A DNA stretch of 64,000 nucleotides from Pelagibacterium nitratireducens (lineage in GTDB: Bacteria > Pseudomonadota > Alphaproteobacteria > Rhizobiales > Devosiaceae), in contig NZ_CP146275.1 of assembly GCF_037044555.1 (NCBI RefSeq), positions 248,001 to 312,000 on the forward strand, given 5' to 3'. Below the pieces are notes generated by a model. The model did not search any database. It saw only the letters and a program-made list of their open reading frames with translations, and was not told the DNA's origin. A program made the translations under genes and the position numbers. The first letter of the stretch is position 1. Each line of letters opens with the position of its first letter. Of the stretch, positions 42,066-50,156 are shown in pieces.

Positions 42066-43505
42066 ATGACGGTGTCATTGCGATCCACCGTCAATTTCGG
42101 CACCTCGGGACTTCGCGGCCTGGCTTCGGGCTTTACCCCGGATGTGGCTGGCGCCTATGTGCGCGCGTTTCTCGAAACGGGCTGTTCGGGTGCCGGTACC
42201 CAGGATGTGGCGATCGGGGTAGATCTGCGCGCTTCGAGCCCTGCGATTGCGGCAATGGTTGCCGGGGCAGTAGCGGCCAGCGGCTGGCGACCGATCTATG
42301 GCGGGGCGATGCCAACACCGGCACTGGCGGCTTTTGCGCTCAAGCGGGGTATCCCGGCGATCATGGTGACGGGCAGCCATATCCCGCCCGATTATAACGG
42401 CTTGAAGTTCTATCGCCCCGATGGCGAGCTGCTCAAATCCGAGGAAGCCCCGATCGGTGCGGCGGCAGAGGACATTCTGGCTGCGGGCTGGAGTTTTGCC
42501 CCTGCCGGTCTGCCAACCGTCGAAGACAATGTTGCGGTAGAATACACCGACCGCTTCATTTCGAGCTTTTCCGCTTCCAGCCTTTCCGGATTGCGCGTTG
42601 GGGTCTTTGCCCATTCCGCGGTGGGTCGGGATCTTCTCTCTGACATTCTCGAACGCCTCGGGGCAGACTGTGTGTGCTTCGGCCACCTCGAGGATTTTGT
42701 TGCCGTCGATACCGAGGCGGTGAGCGCCGATCATATGGTCCAGATGCGCGACGCCCTCAAAGCGCACGGTCTCGATGCGATCGTTTCCACTGACGGGGAT
42801 GGCGACCGGCCGTTGCTGCTCGATGAAACCGGACACCAGATCAATGGGGATGTGATGGGCGCTCTGACCGCCCGGTTCCTGGGGGCCAGGACGATTGTAA
42901 CCCCTCTGACCTCGACCAGCGGCATTGAGCTGAGCGATTGGTTCGAGACTGTAACCCGCACAAGGATCGGCTCACCGTTCGTTGTCGAGGCGATGAACCA
43001 GGCAGCGACAAAGGGCCAAGACAGGATCGTCGGGTTTGAAGCCAATGGCGGCTTTCTCGTGCAAACACCGTTCAGCCTCGATGAAGGGATACTGGATCCC
43101 TTGCCGACACGGGATGCGGTGTTGCCCATCGTCGCGGTGCTCGCTTCGAGCAAGAGTGCCGGTGAACCGGTCTCGCGCCTTGCCGCTACGCTGCCGCCCC
43201 GGGTCATGAAGGCGGCGCGGCTCAAGGAGATTGCGCCGCAAGAGGGCAGCAAGTTCTGTGACATCATGGCGGGGTCGTTTGTGACGCGGACGGTTTTTGA
43301 TCCGATCCTTTCCGACATCTCGGCGATCGACACCACCGACGGGACGCGGTTGACTCTGGTTGACGGATCGATCGTTCACTTCCGCCAGTCGGGCAACGCA
43401 CCAGAACTCAGATGCTATGTCGAGACCGACACGGCCGAGGCAACTGATCGGCTCCTGGAAACGATGATGGCAAAGCTCAAACAGCATTTTGGACGCAAGG
43501 AGTGA
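42066..43505 (+). CDS. Phosphomannomutase/phosphoglucomutase
   Basis: I prefer the ATG at 42066 (MTVSLRSTVNFGTSGLRGLASG); a GTG at 42027 is in frame. The 479-aa enzyme moves phosphate between C6 and C1 of mannose (or glucose). Phosphoserine 104 lies in MVTGSHIPPDYNGLKF, the metal loop is STDGDGDRPLL, and the sugar-binding loop is GFEANGGFL. It supplies mannose-1-phosphate for the ManC enzyme encoded next. The spacing of only a few bases to manC shows they share a transcript. Confidence 0.9.
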   Translation: MTVSLRSTVNFGTSGLRGLASGFTPDVAGAYVRAFLETGCSGAGTQDVAIGVDLRASSPAIAAMVAGAVAASGWRPIYGGAMPTPALAAFALKRGIPAIMVTGSHIPPDYNGLKFYRPDGELLKSEEAPIGAAAEDILAAGWSFAPAGLPTVEDNVAVEYTDRFISSFSASSLSGLRVGVFAHSAVGRDLLSDILERLGADCVCFGHLEDFVAVDTEAVSADHMVQMRDALKAHGLDAIVSTDGDGDRPLLLDETGHQINGDVMGALTARFLGARTIVTPLTSTSGIELSDWFETVTRTRIGSPFVVEAMNQAATKGQDRIVGFEANGGFLVQTPFSLDEGILDPLPTRDAVLPIVAVLASSKSAGEPVSRLAATLPPRVMKAARLKEIAPQEGSKFCDIMAGSFVTRTVFDPILSDISAIDTTDGTRLTLVDGSIVHFRQSGNAPELRCYVETDTAEATDRLLETMMAKLKQHFGRKE

Positions 43506-43510
43506 TGGGT

Positions 43511-44944
43511 ATGGAACACACAACAGGGCGCATCACCCCGATCGTTCTTGCCGGAGGCACGGGAACACGGCTGTGGCCGATGTCACGCTCATCACGACCC
43601 AAACAGTTTTTGACCCTTGCGGGTGAGCACAGCCTGTTCCAGGACACTCTCTTGCGGCTGGCCTCAGATCCCCGCTATGGCGCCCCGATCATCGTGACCA
43701 ATGAAGACTATCGCTTCGTTGTCGCCGAACAGGCCTCCGAGCTTGGATTGCCGCTTGCTGACATTGTCCTTGAGCCTGTGGCCCGCAACACCGCACCGGC
43801 CATTCTCGCTGCAGTGCTGGTCGCTGCGAAAGATCAACCGGACGCAATCGTTCATGTGCTGCCCTCGGACCACAAGATCGGGATCGACACCGCCTATGTC
43901 ACGGCACTCGATCAGGCCGAGGCTGCAGCAAAAGCTGGATCGCTTGTCACCTTCGGGATTGCGCCCACCGAGCCGGCCACCGGGTTTGGCTATATCGAGG
44001 CAGGTGAGGACACCAAGAGCGGCGCCAGAGCCGTTGTGCGCTTTGTTGAAAAGCCCGATGCCGAACGGGCCCAGCAGATGATCGATGCGGGGAGCTATTT
44101 CTGGAACTCGGGCATGTTTGTCTTTGCATCAGATGTGTTCATCTCAGAATGTGAAGCGCTCACCCCCGAGCTTGCCAGTGCTGTGGGCAGTGCCGTTGAT
44201 AAGGCAACCAAGGATCTCGACTTCCTCCGGCTCAATGGGGAAAGCTTTGCTCAAGCCCCCAACATCTCTGTCGACTATGCGATCTTCGAGAAAACCAAAA
44301 GGGCAGCCGTTGTTCCTGCAGCAATAGAGTGGTCGGATCTGGGGTCCTGGGATGCTGTGTGGAAAAGCCGGGCGCGTGACCAAAACGACAATCTCGAAAT
44401 CGGCCCCGTGACCCTCAACGCGATCTCGGGCTCGCTGGTGATTTCTGAAAAGCACCATGTGGTGGTCGACGGGCTCGATGACGTCGCGGTGCTGGCCAGC
44501 GAGGACGCGATCTATGTGGGACGGTTATCCTCGGCCCAATCTGTTGGCGACATGGTCAAGCGCCTCAAAGCCGATCCGGCAACCCGCAACCTTACCGAAA
44601 CCCATCAGACGAGCTATCGCCCCTGGGGCGGGTATTCCTCGGTCCTCAATGGCGAGCGCTTCCAGGTCAAGCGGCTGTTCGTCAAACCCGGCAAGCGGCT
44701 AAGCCTGCAAAAGCACTTCCATCGCTCCGAGCACTGGGTGGTGGTCCGGGGCACCGCCGAAGTGCAGGTGAACGAAGAAACCAAAACCCTGCGCGAGAAC
44801 GAGAGCGTCTATATCCCGCAAGGGGCCATCCATCGCCTCTCCAACCCGGGCAAGATCTTGCTCGAGCTGATCGAGGTTCAGACCGGCTCCTATCTGGGCG
44901 AAGACGATATCATCAGGATCGAGGATGAGTTCGGACGGGGGTGA
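43511..44944 (+). CDS. manC: Mannose-1-phosphate guanylyltransferase / mannose-6-phosphate isomerase
   Basis: I choose the ATG at 43511 (MEHTTGRITPIVLAGG), eight bases after AAGGAG; earlier starts at 43502 and 43505 are too close to the ribosome site. The 477-aa bifunctional type II protein has the nucleotidyltransferase loop VLAGGTGTRLWPMSRSSRPKQ, the site FVEKPDAERA, and a C-terminal cupin domain with RFQVKRLFVKPGKRLSLQKHFHRSEHW. It makes GDP-mannose, the mannose or fucose precursor for the EPS. It closes the operon. Confidence 0.93.
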   Translation: MEHTTGRITPIVLAGGTGTRLWPMSRSSRPKQFLTLAGEHSLFQDTLLRLASDPRYGAPIIVTNEDYRFVVAEQASELGLPLADIVLEPVARNTAPAILAAVLVAAKDQPDAIVHVLPSDHKIGIDTAYVTALDQAEAAAKAGSLVTFGIAPTEPATGFGYIEAGEDTKSGARAVVRFVEKPDAERAQQMIDAGSYFWNSGMFVFASDVFISECEALTPELASAVGSAVDKATKDLDFLRLNGESFAQAPNISVDYAIFEKTKRAAVVPAAIEWSDLGSWDAVWKSRARDQNDNLEIGPVTLNAISGSLVISEKHHVVVDGLDDVAVLASEDAIYVGRLSSAQSVGDMVKRLKADPATRNLTETHQTSYRPWGGYSSVLNGERFQVKRLFVKPGKRLSLQKHFHRSEHWVVVRGTAEVQVNEETKTLRENESVYIPQGAIHRLSNPGKILLELIEVQTGSYLGEDDIIRIEDEFGRG

Positions 44945-45097
44945 CAGTCGGCCGAAACGATCCCGAACACGCAGCCCGATTTTGAAATTTTTCCGGGAAA
45001 AGTTCGATACAGGCATCGGGGATGCAAGCTGGCGTTGAGACAAGTTTAACCATAACCGGCCATCCTGTTGTGGTGATCGCCCAACCTTTGAGACACA

Positions 45098-45436
45098 ATG
45101 TTCCGCCCTTTCCTTGCATTCCAGACCCGTGCACCCGACCGTGACAGGCAAACCGACCTGGGACGGCGCCAGGCGGTCCTTGGCGTGCTTGGCCGCCAAA
45201 CCGCAGAAATAGAGCGCGAAATTGCCGGTTTGCAGCGGCGCATGGATGAAGCCTATCAGCGGGCCGCATCAGTCTTGGCCAATAGTGACGAGTATGGCGA
45301 GCGCTCCAAAGCAGACGAAGCCGAAATCTCGAGCTTTGAAGCTTCCGCTGAAGCGGCAAGGCGACGCATTGTCGAACTCAAGGCCCAGCTTGAGCTTTTT
45401 TCGGGGCTAGAGGCCGCGTTAAAGCCAGACGCGTAA
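45098..45436 (+). CDS. Small coiled-coil protein, unknown function
   Basis: This 112-aa product is almost entirely helical: LGRQTAEIEREIAGLQRRMDEAYQRAASVL and EISSFEASAEAARRRIVELKAQLELFSGLEAAL form heptad-like coiled coils. There is no signal peptide or membrane segment. The ribosome site is weak. It stands alone after manC, in the same direction. No family is recognised, and it may be a member of the accessory island that follows. Confidence 0.5.
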   Translation: MFRPFLAFQTRAPDRDRQTDLGRRQAVLGVLGRQTAEIEREIAGLQRRMDEAYQRAASVLANSDEYGERSKADEAEISSFEASAEAARRRIVELKAQLELFSGLEAALKPDA

Positions 45437-45807
45437 TCCAGGTTTCGCCCCCGTCAATCGCTGAAAATACAGGATCGATCCCTGCGGCACGCCGGTCCGA
45501 TTTGATCGATATCGTCACACCTAGCTACAACCCTTGAGCTTTTTCGCGCGGTGTGCGACCTGCGCGACCATGGGCCAGATACCGTCAAGATCATCGGGTC
45601 AACGCCGGGCCTGGTGCGTCAAATGCGGTAACCTCTAAACCTTTGATTTACGATAGCAGCGGCCAGGGGGCGCGAGCATTGGGATTGGGGGCTATCCTCG
45701 TGCATGGTGTCAGGATTGCGATATCGCGCCGGCATAGATCCCCCAAAGCAATCGGGCCGGCCCATCAGCAATCAAAGATTTTTAAATTTTGTCCCGGAGC
45801 GCTGACC
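45437..45807. other. Gene-poor gap
   Basis: I see no convincing gene in these 371 bases. Open frames on both strands are short and lack ribosome sites. No repeats, terminator or tRNA were recognised. Confidence 0.35.
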
Positions 45808-45867
45808 ATGGCAGGCCAGAGCAAGCCAGAACCCGGTATCGGCTCCAACCCGATGTTGGTCCCATGA
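45808..45867 (+). CDS. Possible 19-residue leader ORF
   Basis: An ATG behind CCCGGAG opens a 19-codon frame (MAGQSKPEPGIGSNPMLVP) whose stop overlaps the next start by ATGA. Such a tiny coupled frame may just serve to deliver ribosomes to the downstream gene. Weak evidence. Confidence 0.25.
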   Translation: MAGQSKPEPGIGSNPMLVP

Positions 45868-46058
45868 AAGACAAGGACAGGCTTGATGTGCTGGCCGAGG
45901 CCGGGCGCCAGCTCGACGCCATCACCTTGTTGCTCAAGGCCAACCAGTACCACGATCATCAGCTCGACCAGTTGCTCGCTTTCACTGCGGTCAGACTTGC
46001 CGAGCTCGCCAAAGCGAGCCACCACTCATCAAATGTGGTGCCTATAAAGCGCGATTAG
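45864..46058 (+). CDS. Small hypothetical protein, 64 aa
   Basis: The product starts MKDKDRLDVLAEAGRQLDAITLLLKANQYHDHQLDQLLAF and forms one long amphipathic helix region with a short basic tail (VVPIKRD). It lacks its own ribosome site and overlaps the preceding 19-codon frame by ATGA, which suggests translational coupling. No family is recognised. Confidence 0.4.
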   Translation: MKDKDRLDVLAEAGRQLDAITLLLKANQYHDHQLDQLLAFTAVRLAELAKASHHSSNVVPIKRD

Positions 46059-46215
46059 CTTTCCCATTACGCGCTCAGGGCAGGACGGGGCGAGCAGGGA
46101 ACAAAAAGGTCAAGAACGGCATGTGCGCCAAGAGGCCTTTCCGCACCTTTTATAAGGGCAAGGCGAAGACGTCTTAACGTGCCATCCTTAGAGTCGATAC
46201 CGAGCTGATGGTATC

Positions 46216-46722
46216 CTATGCAGAGCGATCACGCTTTTGTCCGCGCCTGATCTTTGCGAGGCGCTGGCGCAATGCAAAATGGCTCGCGTCGATGTCGTCA
46301 AAAAGCGTGTCGTAGGAATTGGGGTTGGTGCTCGAACGGGGATCTCCACCACGACCAACCTTTATGGGCGTGGCCAGGGACTGGTAAAACAGCCGTCCCG
46401 CATCCTCGCCCTGGCGTTCCACGAGCCGGTTGCAGCGGCGAACCATCTCCAAAAGCCAGAGGAACGCGAAATCGTCAAGCGTGCCGAGCGTGCTGATCAA
46501 AGCAGCAGAGCCCGTCTTAAGCTCATGGAAACAGGGCTCAAACACCACATCGACGGCTGCAATCCTCGCGGCTCCTTCGATCACTTGTGAGCGTTGGGGG
46601 AAGGGCTGCCCTGATTCTAAGGGGTACATGCGTCTCAAATACTCGAACTCGGTTCTGGTAACGCCGGTTAGATCTATGTTCTGGAAGGTAGATGTTTGTT
46701 GACTGTCAATGTGTGCTGGCAT
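46216..46722 (-). CDS. Hypothetical protein, about 168 aa
   Basis: The frame extends to 46845, but the ATG at 46722 (MPAHIDSQQTSTFQ) follows AAGGA at good distance, so I use it. The protein is soluble and mostly helical (RTEFEYLRRMYPLES, TLDDFAFLWLLEMVRRCNRLVERQGED). It ends in a basic segment (LAKIRRGQKRDR). It lies on the same strand as the DUF6634-like gene and may be the last member of the operon cut by IS21. I do not recognise the family. Confidence 0.45.
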   Translation of the reverse strand: MPAHIDSQQTSTFQNIDLTGVTRTEFEYLRRMYPLESGQPFPQRSQVIEGAARIAAVDVVFEPCFHELKTGSAALISTLGTLDDFAFLWLLEMVRRCNRLVERQGEDAGRLFYQSLATPIKVGRGGDPRSSTNPNSYDTLFDDIDASHFALRQRLAKIRRGQKRDRSA

Positions 46723-46953
46723 CGTCTCTGGTCCTTGGTAACGCATAAGCGTCGCCCGAATCTTTGCAAGCGACAAGCCCAAATTGAGGTTTGCCGCTGA
46801 CCGGTTCAGTGACGCAACCAGATCGGTGACCGATGCAGTCCGCAACCGTTCCCAAATCCAGTCTGGCCGGTTGGTGAAATGACCGCCGCAAGATCAAGCG
46901 CCGATGACCGCTAAGCGCCATCAATGGATTTGGGAACTGGGCCGGCGCCAGCA

Positions 46954-47244
46954 CTAACCGCCCAGCGGCTTGTCGAGCCTATATAATCGGCTGACGGTTC
47001 GGGCCCATTTGCGCTCGGGGTCGATGGCCAAGAGCACACTGGTCGTGATCCACCCATCATCGAGCAGCGGATGGCCCGTTACCCATCCAACCAGACGAAC
47101 CAGTTCATTGGCGTTATCGCTTATGGCCCAATCGGCAAGGATGGGCGCATCGGACAGGTCCTCATCGGTGGGCAGGTGCCCCTCTTTGATCTTTCGTGCC
47201 GCCTCGAGTCCGGCGATAATCGTTTCGCGTGGGAGAATGCTCAT
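46954..47244 (-). CDS. DUF6634-like small protein
   Basis: This 96-aa product reads MSILPRETIIAGLEAARKIKEGHLPTDEDLSDAPILADWAI early and ends with GHPLLDDGWITTSVLLAIDPERKW, then ARTVSRLYRLDKPLGG. The GHP-x-L...TS...WART-SR-YRLG pattern is that of DUF6634, small proteins of unknown function common in rhizobia. Its ATG originally overlapped the stop of the FtsH-like protease gene by four bases; IS21 (47261-49895) now separates them. So translation here has lost its coupling, though an outward IS promoter could still drive it. Confidence 0.65.
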   Translation of the reverse strand: MSILPRETIIAGLEAARKIKEGHLPTDEDLSDAPILADWAISDNANELVRLVGWVTGHPLLDDGWITTSVLLAIDPERKWARTVSRLYRLDKPLGG

Positions 47245-47255
47245 GAGACAACCCT

Positions 47256-47260
47256 CATGG
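47256..47260 (+). repeat. Target site duplication of IS21, left copy
   Basis: CATGG directly flanks the left end of IS21 and is repeated at 49896-49900. Deleting the IS and one copy restores a continuous reading frame, which confirms the boundaries. Confidence 0.85.
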
Positions 47261-47360
47261 TGCGGATTTCGAAAATACGGGACAGTGATTTCGCAAATTC
47301 CCGGACACCGGTTTCACTAATTCCCGGACAGTCTGGGCAGGGTTGATCTTCGTCCTGCGG

Positions 47361-48143
47361 TTAGGTGTTGTTGGCCATGGTTTCGGTGTTTGTTTCCGGG
47401 GTCAAGCCGGTGCGGTTTGTTTTTCGTCTCATGCTGTCTCCTTTGAGTTCGATGCGATGCGCATTGTGAATGATCCTGTCGAGGATGGCGTCGGCGATCG
47501 TGGGTTCTCCGATCATCTGATGCCATCCCGAGACCGGAAGCTGGGCGGTGATGATTGTGGATCTGCGCTGGTAGCGCTCTTCGAAGAGTTCGAGCAGATC
47601 AAGGCGCTGCTGATCGGTGAGGGTATGGGTGCCCCAGTCGTCGAGCACCAGGAGCTGGACGCGGGCGAGTTTGTCGACGAGACGCGGGAATCTACCATCG
47701 AGCCTGGCCATGCCCATATCCTCGAACAGGCGGGGCATGCGCACGTAGGATACCGAGTAGTCCAGTCGCGCAGCCTGATGCCCGAAGGCGCAGGCCAACC
47801 ACGTTTTGCCGGTTCCGGTCAGTCCGGTGACGATGATCTGTTCATGAGCCTTGAGCCATCCGCCCTGGGCAAGCGAGAGGATCTGGCGCCGATCCAGTCC
47901 CCGGTTTGCCGAGAAGTCGACATCCTCTATGCACGCGTTGGGGAAGCGCATTTTTGCATTGCGCACCCGATTGGAGAACCGCTTGTCGGCCCTGTGGTTG
48001 GTCTCGCGATCGAGCATGAGGCCAAGCCATTCATTGCGATCGAGAGCCTGTCCAGAATCCTGTTCGGCCAGGGACTTCCAAGCCTCGACCATACCGGTCA
48101 GGCCCAGGGCCGTCATCTGCTCGAGAGTGGGATGTGTCAGCAT
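47361..48143 (-). CDS. istB: IS21 helper ATPase IstB
   Basis: The 260-aa protein is a DnaA/DnaC-like AAA+ ATPase: [22 protein letters not shown], Walker [18 protein letters not shown], Walker [13 protein letters not shown], and the arginine-finger region [18 protein letters not shown]. It selects the target and stimulates IstA in IS21 transposition. The gene follows istA by about 20 bases, the standard order. Confidence 0.95.
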   Translation of the reverse strand: MLTHPTLEQMTALGLTGMVEAWKSLAEQDSGQALDRNEWLGLMLDRETNHRADKRFSNRVRNAKMRFPNACIEDVDFSANRGLDRRQILSLAQGGWLKAHEQIIVTGLTGTGKTWLACAFGHQAARLDYSVSYVRMPRLFEDMGMARLDGRFPRLVDKLARVQLLVLDDWGTHTLTDQQRLDLLELFEERYQRRSTIITAQLPVSGWHQMIGEPTIADAILDRIIHNAHRIELKGDSMRRKTNRTGLTPETNTETMANNT

Positions 48144-48164
48144 ATTACCTTCTTTCCTTGATGG

Positions 48165-49718
48165 TCACTGGTAGTAGCCGGGGCCGCGGATATTGTCGTG
48201 GCGCGGCGCCGGGGTCATCGGAGCTGGCGGTTCGGATGCCTTGTCCAGACCCGTGATGAGGATCGATTGCACCGAGGCGTAGCGGACGGTGTTATGGGTC
48301 AGGGCCCGCTCGCAGGCGGCCTCGAGCCTGTCGCGTCCAAAGCGTCGCTCGAGACCAAGCACACCAAGCGCAGATCGATATCCTTGTTCAGGGTGGGGTC
48401 TCTCCCGGATGACACGCTCGATGAGGGCGGCGACGTGGTAGCCGATACGAGCGCCACGAGACACCAGCATCTCGGGGGTCATGCCACCATGGCGCTGGTG
48501 AGACTTGGGCATGTGTTCCCTGACGGTGGAGTGCCCGCCACGCTGTCCGCGCCGATTGTGCACTGCGACGCGCTCGTGGTTGTAGAATATCTCGATCATG
48601 CGATGGGTCAGGCGGACATCGACCTGGCGACCGATCAGCCGGTGCGGCACGGAGTAAAAGCCGTGCAGCACCTCGATGTGATAGTCGGGATGCACCTTGG
48701 CGCGCTTCCATTCGGCATATTCGAAAGGTTGGTCGGGCAAGGCGCGCAATGCGGGGCGTTCGATCTGCTCATAAAGATCCCGGCGGGACTGACCAACCCG
48801 GCGCATGATCTTTGCATTGAGGGCAGTTACCAGCTCGGCAATGGCCGCATTCAGGGCCTGGATCGAGAAGAACTGCTGATTGCGCAGGCGCGCGAGAATC
48901 CAGCGCTCGACGATCAGCACCGCCCCTTCCACCTTGCCTTTGTCGCGCGGCTTGCGCGGTCGGGTGGGCAGAATGGTCGTGTCGTAATGGGTGGCAAGAG
49001 CCGAGAAGGTCTTGTTCAGCGAGGGCTCGAACCACAGCGGCCGGGCCACGGCTGCCTTGAGGTTGTCGCAGACCAGAGCCTTGGGTACGCCCTCAAAAAA
49101 CTCCAGCGCCCGCACTTGGGCTTCGATCCAGTCGGGCAGACGCTGGGTCAAGCTGGCCCAGGCGAAGGTGTAGTTCGAAGCGCCCAGCACAGCGACAAAG
49201 ATCTGGGCCTGGTGGGCGACACCGGTGGCCGGATCGATGACGGGGATAGTATGGCCGGCGTAATCGGTTTGCATGACCGCGCCCGCTTCGTGGCGATTGC
49301 GGAACCGGGGACTGGTTCGGTTCTCGAAGGCCCGGAACTGGGTGCAAAACCAGGTGTAGCCATACCCATCGGGGTGGGCAGCGCGATATTCCTCCCACAG
49401 CAGCACCAGCGTTACGCCCTTGCGCTTGAGTTCGGACGATATCTTGCGCCAGTCGGGCTCGGTCAAATCGCGGGGCGGGCGTCCCACCTTCTGGAAAAGG
49501 ACTGTCTTTAGCGTTGTATCGTCATCGCGCCCACGTGGAAGGGGCCAGCAGTCAAGGCCAGCCTCCCGGGCACGAAACAGATAGGTCGCCACGGTCGTCT
49601 TGCTCAGCTTCAGACGCAGGGCAATCTCGCGGATCGACAAGCCCTGTTCATGCTTCAGTCGAAGGATCGTTCGTATGTCTTGCACGGTCATGCGCCTTGG
49701 TTGCTTGTGTCGCGGCAT
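48165..49718 (-). CDS. istA: IS21 transposase IstA
   Basis: The 517-aa protein begins with a helix-turn-helix (ILRLKHEQGLSIREIALRLKLSKTTVATYL), followed by the DDE integrase core: VMQTDYAGHTIPVI with the first Asp, ALVCDNLKAAVARP with the second, and RKPRDKGKVEGAVLIV with the Glu. The C-terminal beta barrel includes YSVPHRLIGRQVDVRLT. It binds the ends and performs strand transfer. The frame is intact. Confidence 0.95.
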   Translation of the reverse strand: MPRHKQPRRMTVQDIRTILRLKHEQGLSIREIALRLKLSKTTVATYLFRAREAGLDCWPLPRGRDDDTTLKTVLFQKVGRPPRDLTEPDWRKISSELKRKGVTLVLLWEEYRAAHPDGYGYTWFCTQFRAFENRTSPRFRNRHEAGAVMQTDYAGHTIPVIDPATGVAHQAQIFVAVLGASNYTFAWASLTQRLPDWIEAQVRALEFFEGVPKALVCDNLKAAVARPLWFEPSLNKTFSALATHYDTTILPTRPRKPRDKGKVEGAVLIVERWILARLRNQQFFSIQALNAAIAELVTALNAKIMRRVGQSRRDLYEQIERPALRALPDQPFEYAEWKRAKVHPDYHIEVLHGFYSVPHRLIGRQVDVRLTHRMIEIFYNHERVAVHNRRGQRGGHSTVREHMPKSHQRHGGMTPEMLVSRGARIGYHVAALIERVIRERPHPEQGYRSALGVLGLERRFGRDRLEAACERALTHNTVRYASVQSILITGLDKASEPPAPMTPAPRHDNIRGPGYYQ

Positions 49719-49820
49719 GTCCCCTCCCGGTCGGTGTTCAGACCGTGAAGATGCCGCAACGACGCAGGCTATGTGACCAACCTTATCCAGGCTCCCGGAA
49801 CTGTCCGGGAATTACTGAAA

Positions 49821-50156
49821 TCACTGTCCCGGAATTACCGAAATCAGTGTCCGCGATTTACTGAAATCGCTGTCCGGGAATTTGTGAAACCCGCACATGG
49901 TCTGGGCGTTGGTGCCGGGCTTGGAGAAACGGGTGTTGGTGTTACCGCGGGGGCTCTCGCCAAAATGGTCGGCAATTTCCGTCCCGGTCAGAATCCGCGC
50001 CGCAATGAGACGGTCGGCCAGCGTTGTGGCGAGATCGCGCTCGGCGCTGATCATGGCGATGGCGCGATCGAGCAGCTCGGTTAACTCCTTTCCAACCGAT
50101 CTTACAGCGCCAGGTCGCGGGCGCGGGCTGACCGCCGGCACATAAAGCAGGGTATC
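49821..50156 (-). pseudogene. Detached C-terminus of the FtsH-like protease
   Basis: In the frame next to the main protease frame the minus strand encodes GLNDTLLYVPAVSPRPRPGAV, followed by the helical KELTELLDRAIAMISAERDLATTLADRLIAARILTGTEIADHFGE. That is the standard C-terminal helix bundle of M41 peptidases (the EI-LTGxEI segment). It belongs to the gene at 50102-51835 but is shifted at the CCCC run at 50163-50166. The frame passes into IS21 at 49896 and ends at 49821; before the insertion it would have ended in TMRVVS and TGA four codons beyond the junction. Confidence 0.75.
49896..49900 (+). repeat. Target site duplication of IS21, right copy
   Basis: CATGG, identical to 47256-47260, adjoins the TGCGG-type right end of the IS. 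Confidence 0.85.

Larger units (their letters stand above)
47261..49895 (-). mobile_element. Complete IS21-family insertion sequence
   Basis: The element is 2,635 bp, starts TGCGGATTTC and ends (read inwards) TGCGGGTTTC, with 5-bp CATGG duplications. Both ends carry several copies of the motif TTCCCGGACAG separated by about 20 bases, three at the left (47277-47334) and four at the right (49797-49880), the multiple terminal repeats expected as IstA binding sites. istA and istB are open and on the minus strand. The intact genes and perfect duplication suggest a recent insertion. Confidence 0.9.

Noticed and set aside
47261..49895. IstA repeats at the IS21 ends taken as a CRISPR-like array
   Set aside because: The repeats are degenerate, lie at both IS ends in inverted order and have no unique spacers of constant length.
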